Source: Strix aluco (taxonomy: Eukaryota; Chordata; Aves; Strigiformes; Strigidae). Taken from it: a stretch of DNA of 64,000 nt. The stretch is taken from positions 28,507,029 to 28,571,028 of the forward strand of contig NC_133933.1 of NCBI RefSeq assembly GCF_031877795.1, in the 5' to 3' direction. A model generated the notes under the pieces. The model was not told where the DNA came from. It saw nothing but the letters and a program-made list of their open reading frames with translations, and made no database searches. This document shows positions 1 to 12,200 of this stretch, piece by piece. Made by a program: the position numbers and the translations under genes. Positions within the stretch are counted from its first letter, which is position 1; each line of letters begins with the position of its first letter.

Positions 1-2394
1 CATAGCATGCACATATGAAACTAAAGGTATTTGGGTCAAACAATTACAATTTTTGATACGTGCTTGTTCCATTTTTATCCGTCCTCAGTCAGAGCAGTTT
101 TCCACTGATGTTTTTCCACTTCAAATCATAGCGGAGTAATTGTTGAGTTAAAGTGGTAGAATTGGACACAAGAAGATAAAAAATTACTCTGTTCTAAAGT
201 TGCACATGATTAAGAGCTCTTTTCAGTATAGTATCCTTCAATCTGTCATGCCTTTCACGGATGTTTGACATATAAAAGAAAAAGCCAGAAGAAGTAAGGA
301 TTTAGACAGAGATAATTTATATTTCAAAAGAAATTAAAGAATCAAAAATATTTTTAGTAATAAACAGAGAGATGTAGCTGAACTAATTTGCTTTTAAGTC
401 GTTAGCCAGTATATATGAAGCTATGATTAAGTTTCACTAATTTTCAAAATATGAATAAAAGTGCTTAAGAAATATATCTAAATAAATAAATTTTTAAAAC
501 AATAATCAAATGTTTTGATGTGTTACCTCAGATTTGAGAGCGGTAGCTTCCTTTGTCCATATCCTGTTGTGACTATAGAACGATGTTTTCAAAAGACAGA
601 AAAAAAAAGCTGACCTTTTGATGATTTTATTAACTTAGGGACCCATGACAATTAGAAATATGAGCACAGAGGAAAAGCAATAACATTTACTCAGCTCCCA
701 TTTATTTCATAGAGGTTTTATTTTAAGCTTGTGGTCTAAGGTGGCAGAATTTGATCCAGAAAAGCACTGCTCATAATCTTTCCAGCTTTTGTTTTCTCAG
801 AACACTGTTATAATACTGTTACCTGCATATTTTATCTTTAAGAAGGCTGTCCCAGACAGGTGATTTTGCCAAAACTTAAGTTACCAGGTGGTGAGGCCTG
901 AATTTCAGACCCAGTTGAGAATGCACTCTCTGAAAAAACAGGCTCTTTATCAGGTGGCACCAAATCAACATCCAAAACCTGCAATCACTTTCTAAAGCCT
1001 CTGCCCTTAGGTTTTGGTTCTAGCTGTATAAACACAAGATTTGCAGAGTTGCAGCAATGCCTTTGAAGCCAAAAATTATCCTGAAATGTGTGTATGAGAA
1101 CAAAAGTAAAGGTTTCATTGTTTAAGAGTCAGACACTCCTGGTTCCTCTCCCAAATTACAATGTTGCCTTGAAACCACCAAAGAAAAAATTACATTGATT
1201 TTTCTAGTTCTGATGGCACTTGGCATGTCCTTTGACATTAAGGATCATCTCTAAGGAGATGTTTCCTTTGCAACTCACAAATCTAATCAGGCAAATAGAA
1301 GTTCACAATTAAGAAACTTCTGCTGGTAGACAATCCTTTGGACTATAAAGCTTACTGAGCTTTGGGCTCCTGTATGCCAGTCGGTTTATCTGTTTAAGAA
1401 GCATGAGCTTTTAAGTGTGGGTTTAAAATGATAAGATTTATCTGGTGGAGAAGATTATGTATGCACATTGCATTGGTGTCTGGCTTGCTTCATGTTAACC
1501 AAGAATAGGTTTAAGCTGAACCAAAATAAGTTTTTCAACTGGAGAAAGTCTATTTAAATTATAGTTCAAATCCTTGCTGGAACGTTTGCATATGGACAAA
1601 TCATTTCACTAAGTTAAAGTGAGTTAAAAATGAGCACTGAAGTTTAGTCTCCATGATCAGACTTGCAAATTAAGGTACCAGGTCCTCCTTGATTTTAGTG
1701 GGAGTTAGGAACGTGATTGTGTTGAAAACCATACCACTGGACAGGTAGTGACTGAATTCTCCTGGATTTCCTATGAATCTGTGTCAGTCTGACTCCTGTG
1801 AACCTAAGTGACTTTTGAAATTGAGATTTTGCCCTTCAGATGTTTAAGGCATACAGTAAAATTTACCCTGAAACTCATCTCAGATTAATTCAGCTGTCAG
1901 CAGTGGGACATATCTTCATAATATGGGTGGAATTCGGTGTATTTGAAATCTGTGTTCTTGCAACTTGCCCTTAGTTTGAAATGAGAGGGGGCTTGTTTGC
2001 TTACTTTGCTGTGTTGGGCCTGGCTTTTCTAGGTCTGACTTCTGTGATGTTAGCCTATACTATTTTGTAGAGTATCTTTAGAAAATCATTGATGTTGTGC
2101 TTTTTTCCCCACTGATTCCCTTGGGCACAAGCAGCACAGTAGCATACTGAGCTGCTCCTTCTTTTGCCTTGAAGATTTATGTTTAGCAGAGATGATTTTT
2201 CAGATTGCAAAATATGTGACATTTGCGCAATGCCGTGGCTCATTTTTGTGGCCTGCAGAAAATTTTCCTGTAGATGCTGTTGTAACAGGGAATTTTCTCT
2301 CAGAGTATTTGGTCAAAAGGGTCCTACTAATTGGTAGGAATTAAAACAGAAGTAATCTGGTGGGGAAAGTAAACTTGAAAGTGCCAGCCTTTTC
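1..2394. other. Left-flank non-coding sequence
   Basis: AT-rich single-copy-looking DNA. I see no exon with convincing splice sites plus recognisable protein, no RNA gene and no clear repeat. The missing first coding exon(s) of the SPATA7-like gene were looked for here and not found. Short ORFs of about 60 codons are at chance level. Confidence 0.6.
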
Positions 2395-4350
2395 ATAGAA
2401 TCATAGAATCATTCAGGTTGGAAAAGACCCTTTGGATCATCGAGTCCAACCATCAGCCCTACTCTACAAAGTTCTCCCCTACACCATATCCCCCAACATC
2501 TCATCTAAACGACCCTTAAACACATCCAGGGATGGTGACTCCACCACCTCCCTGGGCAGCCTATTCCACTGTCTGACCACTCTTTCTGTGAAAAATGTTT
2601 TCCTTATGTCCAGTCTACACCTCCCCTGTTGGAGTTTAAAGCCGTTCCCCCTTGTTCTGTCACTAATCACCTGTGAGAAGAGACCAGCATCAACCTCTCC
2701 ACAATGTCCTTTCAGGTAGCTGTAGAGAGTGATGAGGTCTCCCCTTGGCCTTCTCCTCCTCAAACTGAACAGTCCCAGCTCCCTTACTCTCTCCTCATAG
2801 GATCTGTTCTCCAGGCCCTTCACCAGCTTCGTTGCCCTCCTCTGCACTCGCTCCAGCACCTCGATATCTCTCTTGTATTGAGGTGCCCAAAACTGGACAC
2901 AATACTCCAGGTGTGGCTTCAGCAGTGCAGAGCACAGGGGGACTATCGCCTCCCTACTTCTGCTGGTCACACTGTTTCTAATACAAGCCAGGATGCCGTT
3001 GGCTTTCTTGGCCACCTGGACACACTGCCAGCTCATGTTCAGCTGCTTGTCAATTAGAACCCCCAGATCCTTCTCTTCCAGACAGCTCTCCAGCCACACC
3101 TCCCCAAGCCTATAGCAATGCATGGAGTTGTTGTGGCCCAAGTGCAGGACCTGGCACTTGGCTTTGTTGAAACTCATCCTGTTAATGTTGGCCCACTGAT
3201 CCAATGTATCCAAGTCTCTCTGTAGAGCCTCCCTATACTCGTGCAGATCGACATTCCCGCTTAACTTGGTGTCATCTGCGAATTTACTAATGATACACTC
3301 TATGTCCTTATCAAGATCATCAATAAAGATGTTGAACAGAAATGGTCCCAACACCGAGCCCTGAGGAACACCACTTGTGACCAGCCACCAGCTGGATTTA
3401 GCTCCATTGACCACCACTCTCTGGGACCGTCCAGCCAGCCAGTGCTTGACCCAGCAGACCGTTCGCTCATCCAGGCCATGGGCAGCCAGTTTTTCTATGA
3501 GAATCCTACGGGGAACTGTGTCAAATGCTTTTCGAAAATCCAGGTAGATAATATCCACAGCTTTTCCCTCGTCCAATAGTTGGGTCATTTTGTCATAGAA
3601 GGAGATCAGGTTTGTCAGGCAGGACGTGCCTTTCATAAACCCATGCTGACTAGGCCTGATCCCCTGGTTGTCCATTATATGACTTTTAATGGCACCCGAG
3701 ATGACCTGCTCCATGACCTTCCCTGGCACCGAGGTCAGACTGACAGGTCTGTAGTTTCCTGGATCATCCTTTCTGCCTTTCTTGTAGATGGGTGTCACAT
3801 TTGTCACCCTCCAGTCCACTGGGACCTCCCCAGTTAGCCATGATTTCAGCTAAATCATGGAAAGCGGCTTGGTGAGCACATCTGCCAACTCTTTCAGCAC
3901 CCTTGGGTGTAACCCGTCCGGTCCCACAGACTTGTGTGCATCCAAGTGGTGTAGCAGGTCTCTGACCACCTCCTCTTCATCTGTGCTGACCTCATTCTGC
4001 TTCCCCTCCCCGTCTCCCAGCTCATGAGGCTGGGTGTCCAGGGAACAACCAGTTCCACTGCTAAAGACTGAGGCAAAGTAGGTGTTGAGCACCTCAGCCT
4101 TTTCCTCATCCTTAGTTACCATGTTTCCCTCTGCATCCAATAAAGGAGGGAGATTTTCCCTAATCCTTCTTTTGCTGTTAACAAATTTATAGAAACATTT
4201 TTTATTATCCTTAACAGCTGTAGTCAAGTTGAGCTCTAGCTGCACTTTGGCTCTCCTAATATTCTCCCTGCATAACTTCACTACGTCTTTATAGTCTTCA
4301 TACCTGTATTGGTTGTAGTGTAACATTCTGGCCAGGAGATGACTCTTCTG
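2395..4350 (-). mobile_element. CR1 LINE, 5'-truncated, with long reverse-transcriptase frame
   Basis: A non-LTR retrotransposon of the chicken-repeat-1 family in reverse orientation. The 3' end is the left edge: the + strand reads TCATAGAATCATAGAATCA followed by the usual GGTTGGAAAAGACC stretch. The frame read leftwards from about 4419 encodes the part after the endonuclease and then the reverse transcriptase. Visible motifs are [11 protein letters not shown] (finger/palm), [11 protein letters not shown] and the catalytic FADD (family variant of YADD). The C-terminal segment follows, with [26 protein letters not shown] and [12 protein letters not shown]. The endonuclease domain is missing, so the copy is 5'-truncated and cannot move by itself. 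One in-frame TAG near 3846 interrupts an otherwise open frame of over 600 codons. The right boundary is uncertain, 4320-4420. Confidence 0.95.
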
Positions 4351-4419
4351 TAATCCCCATAGGACCTGCAGAAAGATAATCATGTTTCTTAATGCTTCCA
4401 TAATATGTAACCGATACAT
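2479..4419 (-). pseudogene. CR1 ORF2 remnant (reverse transcriptase), one internal stop
   Basis: Two open stretches, 3850-4419 and 2479-3819, lie in the same frame and are separated by one amber codon near 3846 in a segment reading LSMI-stop-LKSW. A related element would have a sense codon there. The N-terminal part carries the pre-RT segment (CRENIRRAKVQLELNL, VGPDGLHPRVLKELAD) and the second part the reverse transcriptase proper and its C-terminal extension. The first 20 or so residues before EDYKDVV may be host flank rather than element. The endonuclease is absent. This is a repeat-derived remnant, not a host gene. Confidence 0.9.
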
Positions 4420-7400
4420 TTTCCTTCCCTGTCAAGGGTCCCAGATAGCCATGATGCCTATGTACTCCATGATGGGACCTTTCAGAGGACACCTGAGTCT
4501 CAAAAGTAGCCGTAAGTATTCAAATTACTTGAGAGGAGCCTGTGTGCCCTAATTTTAGAATAACAGCATGAATATTATAAGTTTATTAAAAATACATATT
4601 TTATTACTGAAACAATATAAAGTAGATAAATGTTTCTAATATCTGCTCTTACAAAAATCTCACCTTCTTAATTCAGGCAAGCAGCTTTCCTGGTCAGGAT
4701 CTTTGCTGAGCACCTGTAGAAGAATTACTAGAAAGCTGTTCTGCCTGAAGCTTCCCATCTTGGAAAAGCTGTTCCACCATACCTTCTCCAGATCCATATA
4801 CTTTCAGTCCTTAACTAGATGCTGGCAAACACACCACCACCACGTGCCATTTTTGTCCTTTTTGTCTTTTGTTTCTACCTCGACAAAGCCCAGCTGCAGT
4901 TGGAGGCATTTCACTCTCTGCACATAGGGAATGCTGCATGTCATGGCCCAGAGGGTATTATCCTACTATCCTCTTCTTCCCATCTTTTCAAAGGAACCCC
5001 AAAGGACTGAGAGAAGGACATCTACTGTGTCCCCACCTCAGTAGTCTGTCATACTAGTTGCCTGTATAAAGTGATATATATGTATTTTCTGAAGGGAACA
5101 GAAGCACAGACACCTCTGTTAGATGCTCAGAGCAGAAGCTAAAGCTCAATGCCTGCCAGTGCTTTCTGCAGCTGAAAATAGGCAGAAATACTTACCCAGA
5201 AGGGGAGCAGCTTGAGATAACTATGCAGCTGAACGTATGGAAGAGGATCTGCAAAACATTAGTCAGCCATTGACTGGGCCACTCTGCTGAGAGATTATCT
5301 CATTGGTTAATATAGTATCTGCACTGAAGATAGCCATGGGCAAATGTTGCACCTTGTTAAGCATGAGATGAACACAGAGCAAAGAGGTGGTCCCTCTCCC
5401 CTCCAAATTTAGGCTCTAAATACAAGATGAGAAAGTAGACAGATACAAACAGATGCAGGACCGTAACTGTGAACTACTGCTTATGGTACGAGATAGCTCT
5501 TTCCTTGCAGTGCTAGATAGATACTTCTATCAGTTTAAAAAAGGCAAAGCATTGCAGAGATGGTTCCCACTTATCGGTAATGTGAAGGGTAGATAAGAAT
5601 TTAATATTTCTAAGCTTCTGAGGCTTACTGTCACTGAACAGTTTTTATTTGTTGATTATAAGTACACATAGCTTTGTCCACACATTGTGAAATTTCCACT
5701 TGTAGGAATTAGCAGTTAGCAATGGTATAAACTATTTTCAGTATAGCAGCACTGCAGTTATACTAGTCTTTTAAAGAGTAAAATAGCTGATATGTTCTTG
5801 CTCCTATAGGAGGCAAAAAGTAGTGGCTTTGAATTAGTAGTCTGGTGAGGAGCAAAGTCACCTCTTGTGTTTTTCAAAAGCATATTTTTGTTTTTCAGCT
5901 ACATGGAAAAGACATGTTTTATCACTGTCATTGTGTATCAGTCAAACTTTAATACTGCTACGACTGGATTTATGATATGACATTATACCTCTGGACATGA
6001 TATATTCTCCAGACATGATTTGCAGAAGTAATCTCTTGCAATTCAATCAGTGGAAACTAGGTAAATTAGTCAGCATACAACTACACATTCAGGACTGTAA
6101 TAAATTACTAGGAAAGTCATTACAAAATAGGAAATAAAAAGAGTCAGTGTTGAGGGAGTTGTCACTGTTCTTTATTGCTTGTTTTTGCATCTGTGTTTCC
6201 TGGAGATCTTGCCTTATATATAGAAGCAAGATGTAAATGTCTTGAAAGTACAGCAGTACTCAGAGTTTCGAAAGATTTTCAAAAGAAGACAACTTTCTGT
6301 AGGTAGATCTGTGCTCATATATAGAAAATGTTGAAACTCTGCAATGTTGAAAACTTGGATAAAGCAATTTGCTAAATGTTGCACGTAAATGAAATCTATG
6401 TAAGACAGCAGAAAATGCACAAGTTTGATTCTGTTCATACATGGGTTTGAGAACTCTGCCTGTCTTTACAGCACACAAAAAGTCTATTTCACTTTGACCT
6501 GACATGTGTTTGCCCCATCAACAGAGCCTCATAACATACTTAAAATTCCTGGAAAATTTCTATTTAACATTTCCCTCAATTTGAAGCTATTCAAAGATGT
6601 AAAACAAAACAAAAGAAAAATCTGTTAAAAAGTGTGAACCTTCCAGTGAGCTTAAATAAGATCACCCTCTCTAGGGGTTGGAAATACTTAGATGAGCACC
6701 CGCTAAAACTCCCCATTTTATTTTTTTTATCCTTAAAATATCTTTTTTGAGAAATTTATGTGTTTTTTTCATGTCCTCTTTTCAGAGAGATTGAGACACA
6801 GAAACACAAAATGACTTGCCAAAGTTCAACAGAAAGTCTCTGGCAAAGAAAAGAATTTGCTTTTTTTTTTTCCTTACATAGGAATAACCACAATGCTGCT
6901 TATTGCACAATGTTAGCAATTTTCTGGACACAGGATAGAGTTAGATTTTATGAAAGACAAAAAATTAGATTAAAATACTAGTGCCTTGTATATCTTCAGC
7001 ATTTCAAATTTGAGGCGGTAATTCATTTCGAGAAGAATGTTCTTTTTATAAATGGATTTTCCATCCCTTTTTAATCCTGAGATATTGTTTGGATTATCAC
7101 ATTGTTCTTCTGTCATGTTGTCTTTTTCACTGCGTATATTGAAATCAGGCTGTCACTGCCAATCAGGGAAAAATTTGGGGCATTTCCCAATACTATTTTC
7201 TTTTCCTTCGTGACAAGAGCCTCCAGCTGCTGTGGTTTAAGGCACTGCCATTCCTTGAACTCAGTAGAGCAGCCCCACTTAACACCAGTTAGGGATGGTG
7301 CTGGATATTAATGAAGAGCTTGTTCCAGTTGCTTTTGCCAGCAGGAGGTTACAGCACGATTGGCAAAATTCATGAAAAAAAAAAAAAGTTTTCAAAGTTG

Positions 7401-9188
7401 TGGAAGTGAACAACTACTGATCTCAAGACATACAAGCTTTGAAACAGAATAGTACTGATTTTAACTATTTGATTTCTTAAGTATGGTACTGACAGCCATA
7501 AGTGGCTTCCCCGATTGAAGTTGGTCACATGGTAAAAGATCATGATTAGAAATTCCATGAGCTTTATATTTGTCTGCTTAAAGTATCAGATTTCATCGTG
7601 ATACCTGTACTACTCATGCTAAATTTAACTGAGACGAGATAAATGCAGTTTGGTCATCATTTTGCACCAAGTTCTCCATTGCTTTATAGCAAACATAGTC
7701 ATTATTTCTGTTGATGTCTCTGCACCTCTTTGTGTCATGGTGTAAACACTCTGGCTGTGCCTACGTGTTCAATGAACAATCAGAATGGATGGTCCTGGAG
7801 CTGAAGGAACGCCGCCTTTTTGCAGCTGGTCATGTTGGGATGTGATGCTGCTCCTGGACAGGCTGTTGAAAGCGGGTCTTCACACCAATGCCCTTCTGGC
7901 AGGCTTTTAGTGACTTGCAGGACCCCAGTAGTAAATAATACTAAATGAAGCAACTAATATGGCATTAGATGTTCTGTCCTGCTCTTTCTTATGGTGCCTG
8001 TTCAAAAGATGACACAATAAATTGAATGTAGTCAAACTCCTTGGCAGTGAAAAACAGTTTGTAGCACTGTCTCACTTGGTAGGCAAGAGATTTAGACAAG
8101 AAAAAGCAACACAGCAAGAAAGCAGCCAAACCAAGGTTAGAAGGATTGATTCCCAGACTCTCAACCCAATATCTCCTACTCTTTCAAAACACAGTAAAAA
8201 TTTTGAAACTAAGTCATTAACTGAAATTGTACACTGGGGACATGAACGACGAAACAATCATTTACTTCATTGTGTCAGAAAGCCAAATCTGAATAGGTTG
8301 GATAGGCTGATTATCTCAGTGTAAGGGCTATTCTGGGTCTGTGGATGGAAGGTCAAAGGCACGTTAGATTTCTGATCTCCAGTATTCTGTTTATTTTTAA
8401 ATGTCATTTGCTAGCAACTTTCTATCTACATATCCTGTCTGATGATTTCAGAAGGAATCCAGAAATAATATTTTTGTCTGGAAACAGGTTGAAAGAAAAT
8501 GATCTCTCCCAGCCACTCTACCAGGTTAAAATTTAAAATAAGTAAATGCTTCTCTGCTTCCTGACTTTTTTTCCTGGGCTAATGAACTTATGTCTCTGTA
8601 AAGAATTTGCCTCTGTAGACAAATTCTTTCTAATCTGAGAAGTCTTGTGGGTTAGAGATTCAAAGGAGTGCCATGGACACTCTGTGCGTAACACATTTCT
8701 GTTCCATGTTCTGGCTACTTTTCTGGCCCTACGTCTGTCTTTGTGTGTATCCAGTCCATTTTCCTCACTACAGAGTACTAGAGTTAGGCCTGGTGTCACC
8801 AAGAGGTAAGATATTCATATGCTGTTTTTACAGTACATTGTCCTACTCTCTAGTATTAAATCTTTCAAAATATGAATGCTTTTTATTATATCAGATATTA
8901 AACACTGAGATCCTCTATTATTCTCCAGAAGTCTATAATATCCAAGGCTCATACATTACTTATTGCAAGCCATAATTCTCAGATATTCAAAAACATGCAA
9001 AATGAGAATAATTTACCACTTTTTCATGTTACATTTTGTGTTACCCTTACTTTTTTAAATAAATGAGTGAATATCAACTTGATTTTATTGCAAGCAGGAG
9101 AGAATAAATATTAAAATCTTTCCAGAGCTATTTTTGCCTGAGACATTTCTTGCCCTGTTGAATGACCAAAGATTTTTCCCTCTTGCAG
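4420..9188. other. Non-coding region upstream of first recognised SPATA7-like exon
   Basis: About 4.8 kb with no supported exon. Position 8773-8804 looks like a short open segment between an AG and a GTAAGA donor, in the phase the next exon would need. Its translation (VLELGLVSPR) does not resemble the SPATA7 N-terminus, so I do not call it. No repeat family or RNA gene recognised. Confidence 0.5.
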
Positions 9189-9281
9189 CTTTTTCTCCTG
9201 GAACTTCCTGCAAGCTCTCCAACCAGTACATCATTCAAGATCACATGGCTGCTCATTACAAGAAACTGATGTCTGCCAAAG
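9189..9281 (+). CDS. SPATA7-like exon A (N-terminal conserved block)
   Basis: The acceptor is CTCTTGCAG before 9189 and the donor GTATAT at 9282. It enters with two bases of a split codon and leaves with one. It encodes F-S-P-G-T-S...[20 protein letters not shown]. The HMAxHYxKxxSAK pattern is the strongest N-terminal signature of SPATA7, where it follows the first coding segment. An upstream exon ending in phase 1 must exist and is not recognised in the window. Confidence 0.88.
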
Positions 9282-12200
9282 GTATATACAGTCTTTAATG
9301 ACAACAATATCTATGTAGCTGAAAGATTAAATCATAGTCAAGGGTATGCTGGATGCCCTTAGTTTTGACTGGCTGCTGAATTTCTTCCCTTTTCTTTCCT
9401 CCCTTTCCCTGTCACTAACTCAGCAGGTGTAGGAGAATTTAAAAGTGAGGCATAACATGGTGTGCCCTAGAAGAGGAGATATGTAGAACACTTGATCGGA
9501 ACTGTAACCTTGTCTTGGGAGAAGCAATCCTAACTGTTGAGAGGCGTAACTGTCTACATAGTCAAACTGTTCCACAAAATGACAAGTTCATGTTAGGAAG
9601 GGAAATACTCTTCAATTCCCCTGTGTTATTTTAATAATGGTTTCTGTTTAGATGTGTATGGCAGTTGGCTAAAAGGAAAGGTAAAATGAGAACTAGGGCA
9701 GGTATTTGTTTAATTGGGAGAAACCACTGGAGAGTAACAGTGAGGTTACAGCTTTGATGTTTAGAAAGCTACAGTATCGGAACTAAATAACCTAGAGGGA
9801 AGTCCATTAGCATGCAGTCATGCTTGAGAGCACTCTTCAAATACTCTCCCTCCTGTAAAAAGCTGCAAACTGCTAGAAAGATAATTTGGAATAAAAAATG
9901 TCCTCCATCAGTTGTCTGGAGCTGTGTGAACTTTCTGGTGCTTCAGGTGCAGATGAAAACTGGAGTTGAATGGTCATAGCCATAGTTAGGTTACTGCCAG
10001 ACTTCCAGTCCTTGGGCTCCCAAGGCTTTCTACCCAAACAATTCACTGGTAACATGCAGTGAGCTTTATAATAACACACAGCTGTTGAAAAATAGTTGAG
10101 ATTTCTGCTGCATTTTTTGCCCAGAGACCAATGCTTTCATCAATTTGCAGTGCCAAGGGCTTCATCTTAAACTACCTAGCTCAAATGTAGCACATCTTTT
10201 TATGATGATATCAGAACCACTATTTAAAAGTTTAATGACCTCCACTGTGCTATGGTTCACGACCATCCCACTCATACTGGGAGCTGGAGGCTGGCTTGCT
10301 GCTGCATACTTTTGTACTTAAGTGACTTTTGCTTTTGCATGGCTAATGTCACAGAAACAGTGAACTCTAAGGACTTTAGAATTCACAGCCTAGTGCATTG
10401 CTCATAAATATACAGAAGCATCAGGACCAATTAAGAGCAGCAAAGACTGCCATATATAATTGAAATTTGTTTTATTCTCAGCTGGTGAAGCCTAAATGAG
10501 GGAGCAAAGATCAAAAAAATAAAAGGTAGAAAACAAAGGTGTTTTGCAGTCCTCTTGTCTATTACATTCTTAAAGCTTAGAAGAAAATACACAGAAGATA
10601 TTCTTGGCATAAAAGGAGCCAAATGCTTTGTTCCCAAGCAGGTTTCAATTTTCTTTTTTTTCAAATGTCAGTCCTTCTTATCTGTAGCAGAATTCAGTCA
10701 AGCTGGAAAGAGCTTCTCACAGTAGTTACTAATCAAAATTTCCAGTGGCTAAAATTTCTAATTCTTAGGTGTTTCACCATCTGAAGTTACAGTTCTCAAA
10801 AGTCAGATTTGGAGCGTACTAGAGCAGGAATCTTTAATATTAAAACACTTATTTTACTTATTATAGTGCCTCATCATTTCTACAAGTTTTCCTTGTAGAT
10901 CTAAACTTTTGCATGCATATCAAAAACTGCAGTATTTCAGGATATCAAGGTTCTCTTCTGTATATACCTTGATACTCTGAAGTGCTGACTTGCCACATGT
11001 TCTGTACATCCTTAGAGAAGCTGATAGAATTTTGTGCCTCTGAAAAATCTAGTCAGGGTTGTCTAAAGGCCTTCTCCAGTATCCTTCTAAATATTCTCCA
11101 ATCTTTTTGAAATACAGCTGCTTTTTTAAATACAACCTATTTGGCCTCACTCCAGACAGTAGCTAGCCCTGCATGTCTGAAACTTCGTTTGGAGCACTTG
11201 TACAAACTCCAATTTGTTGTGACATTTGGCAGTAATCACAGAAGCATCTTGGATGGAAATGGAGTCAGTGTCCTTCAAATGAAAATGGAATATTGAACTT
11301 CTCCGAGGTGATTGCTTTCCCCTCCACGTAAAAATAGTATTTCTCCATTTACCTCAGTTATATTCAGGTATATACAATCAGACATACAGCTCCATTAACA
11401 TCTATACAATCCCCTGTATGGACCCATGACTTAATGAAGACTGTGCAGCAGTAGAGTGACAGTTCCTTGAAGCTCACTTGATTTAACCTTTTACAATGAA
11501 AACAAATGACCAAAATACAGAAAATTCTGTGTATGAAACTGCCTATGTAATTGTATGATCAAATAACCCCTATTGCTAGAAAGATGATGAAGAACTGATG
11601 ACCTTGAGCCTAGGGACAACTTGAATCTCACTCTTAGAGCATTACTTGGTTATTTACCCTGGCTGATAGCAGCTGTACTACTCATCCCTGAAGTAGAAAC
11701 TTTCTGGGTAGCAGTAGATGCCAATACAAAATTAGTACACGTTATCTTAAATACTAAACTAAAATGAAGGTTAATAAATGTAGCTGTACTGGCTCTTATT
11801 TCTATACCTAAGTAGAGATGGGCGAAAGCCACAAAATTCAGACCCAGGCTTGATACTGAACCAACAGCAGCACTGCTGAGGCACTTATCTTATACTTTTA
11901 CCCAGATAAAGACAAGGGGTCAAATCCTCAGTTGTTGTAATTGCAGTGGGTGTTATACCTGGTGTGACTCAACTAACTTCACTACATTTAAGCTATGCTA
12001 GCTTTGGAGAGCTGACCATTTGCAAAGATAATAGGAAATAGGAAGAAAATAGCATATATCACTAGAGAAACAATGGGATTTGGTGGTTTGTAGATCTGCA
12101 TTATTAATAATGCTAATATTATGCAGACTGATACCACATTCCCACAGGGAATTCAACACCTTAGGATGATCAGTTTCATCTCTATTCATTTTGATATGAT

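Noticed and set aside
2432-3057. + strand ORFs of 95 and 117 codons
   Set aside because: Antisense shadows of the CR1 reverse-transcriptase frame.
8773-8804. Possible upstream exon of the SPATA7-like gene with the right exit phase
   Set aside because: The ten-residue translation has no likeness to the SPATA7 N-terminus, and such small AG...GTAAG segments arise by chance.
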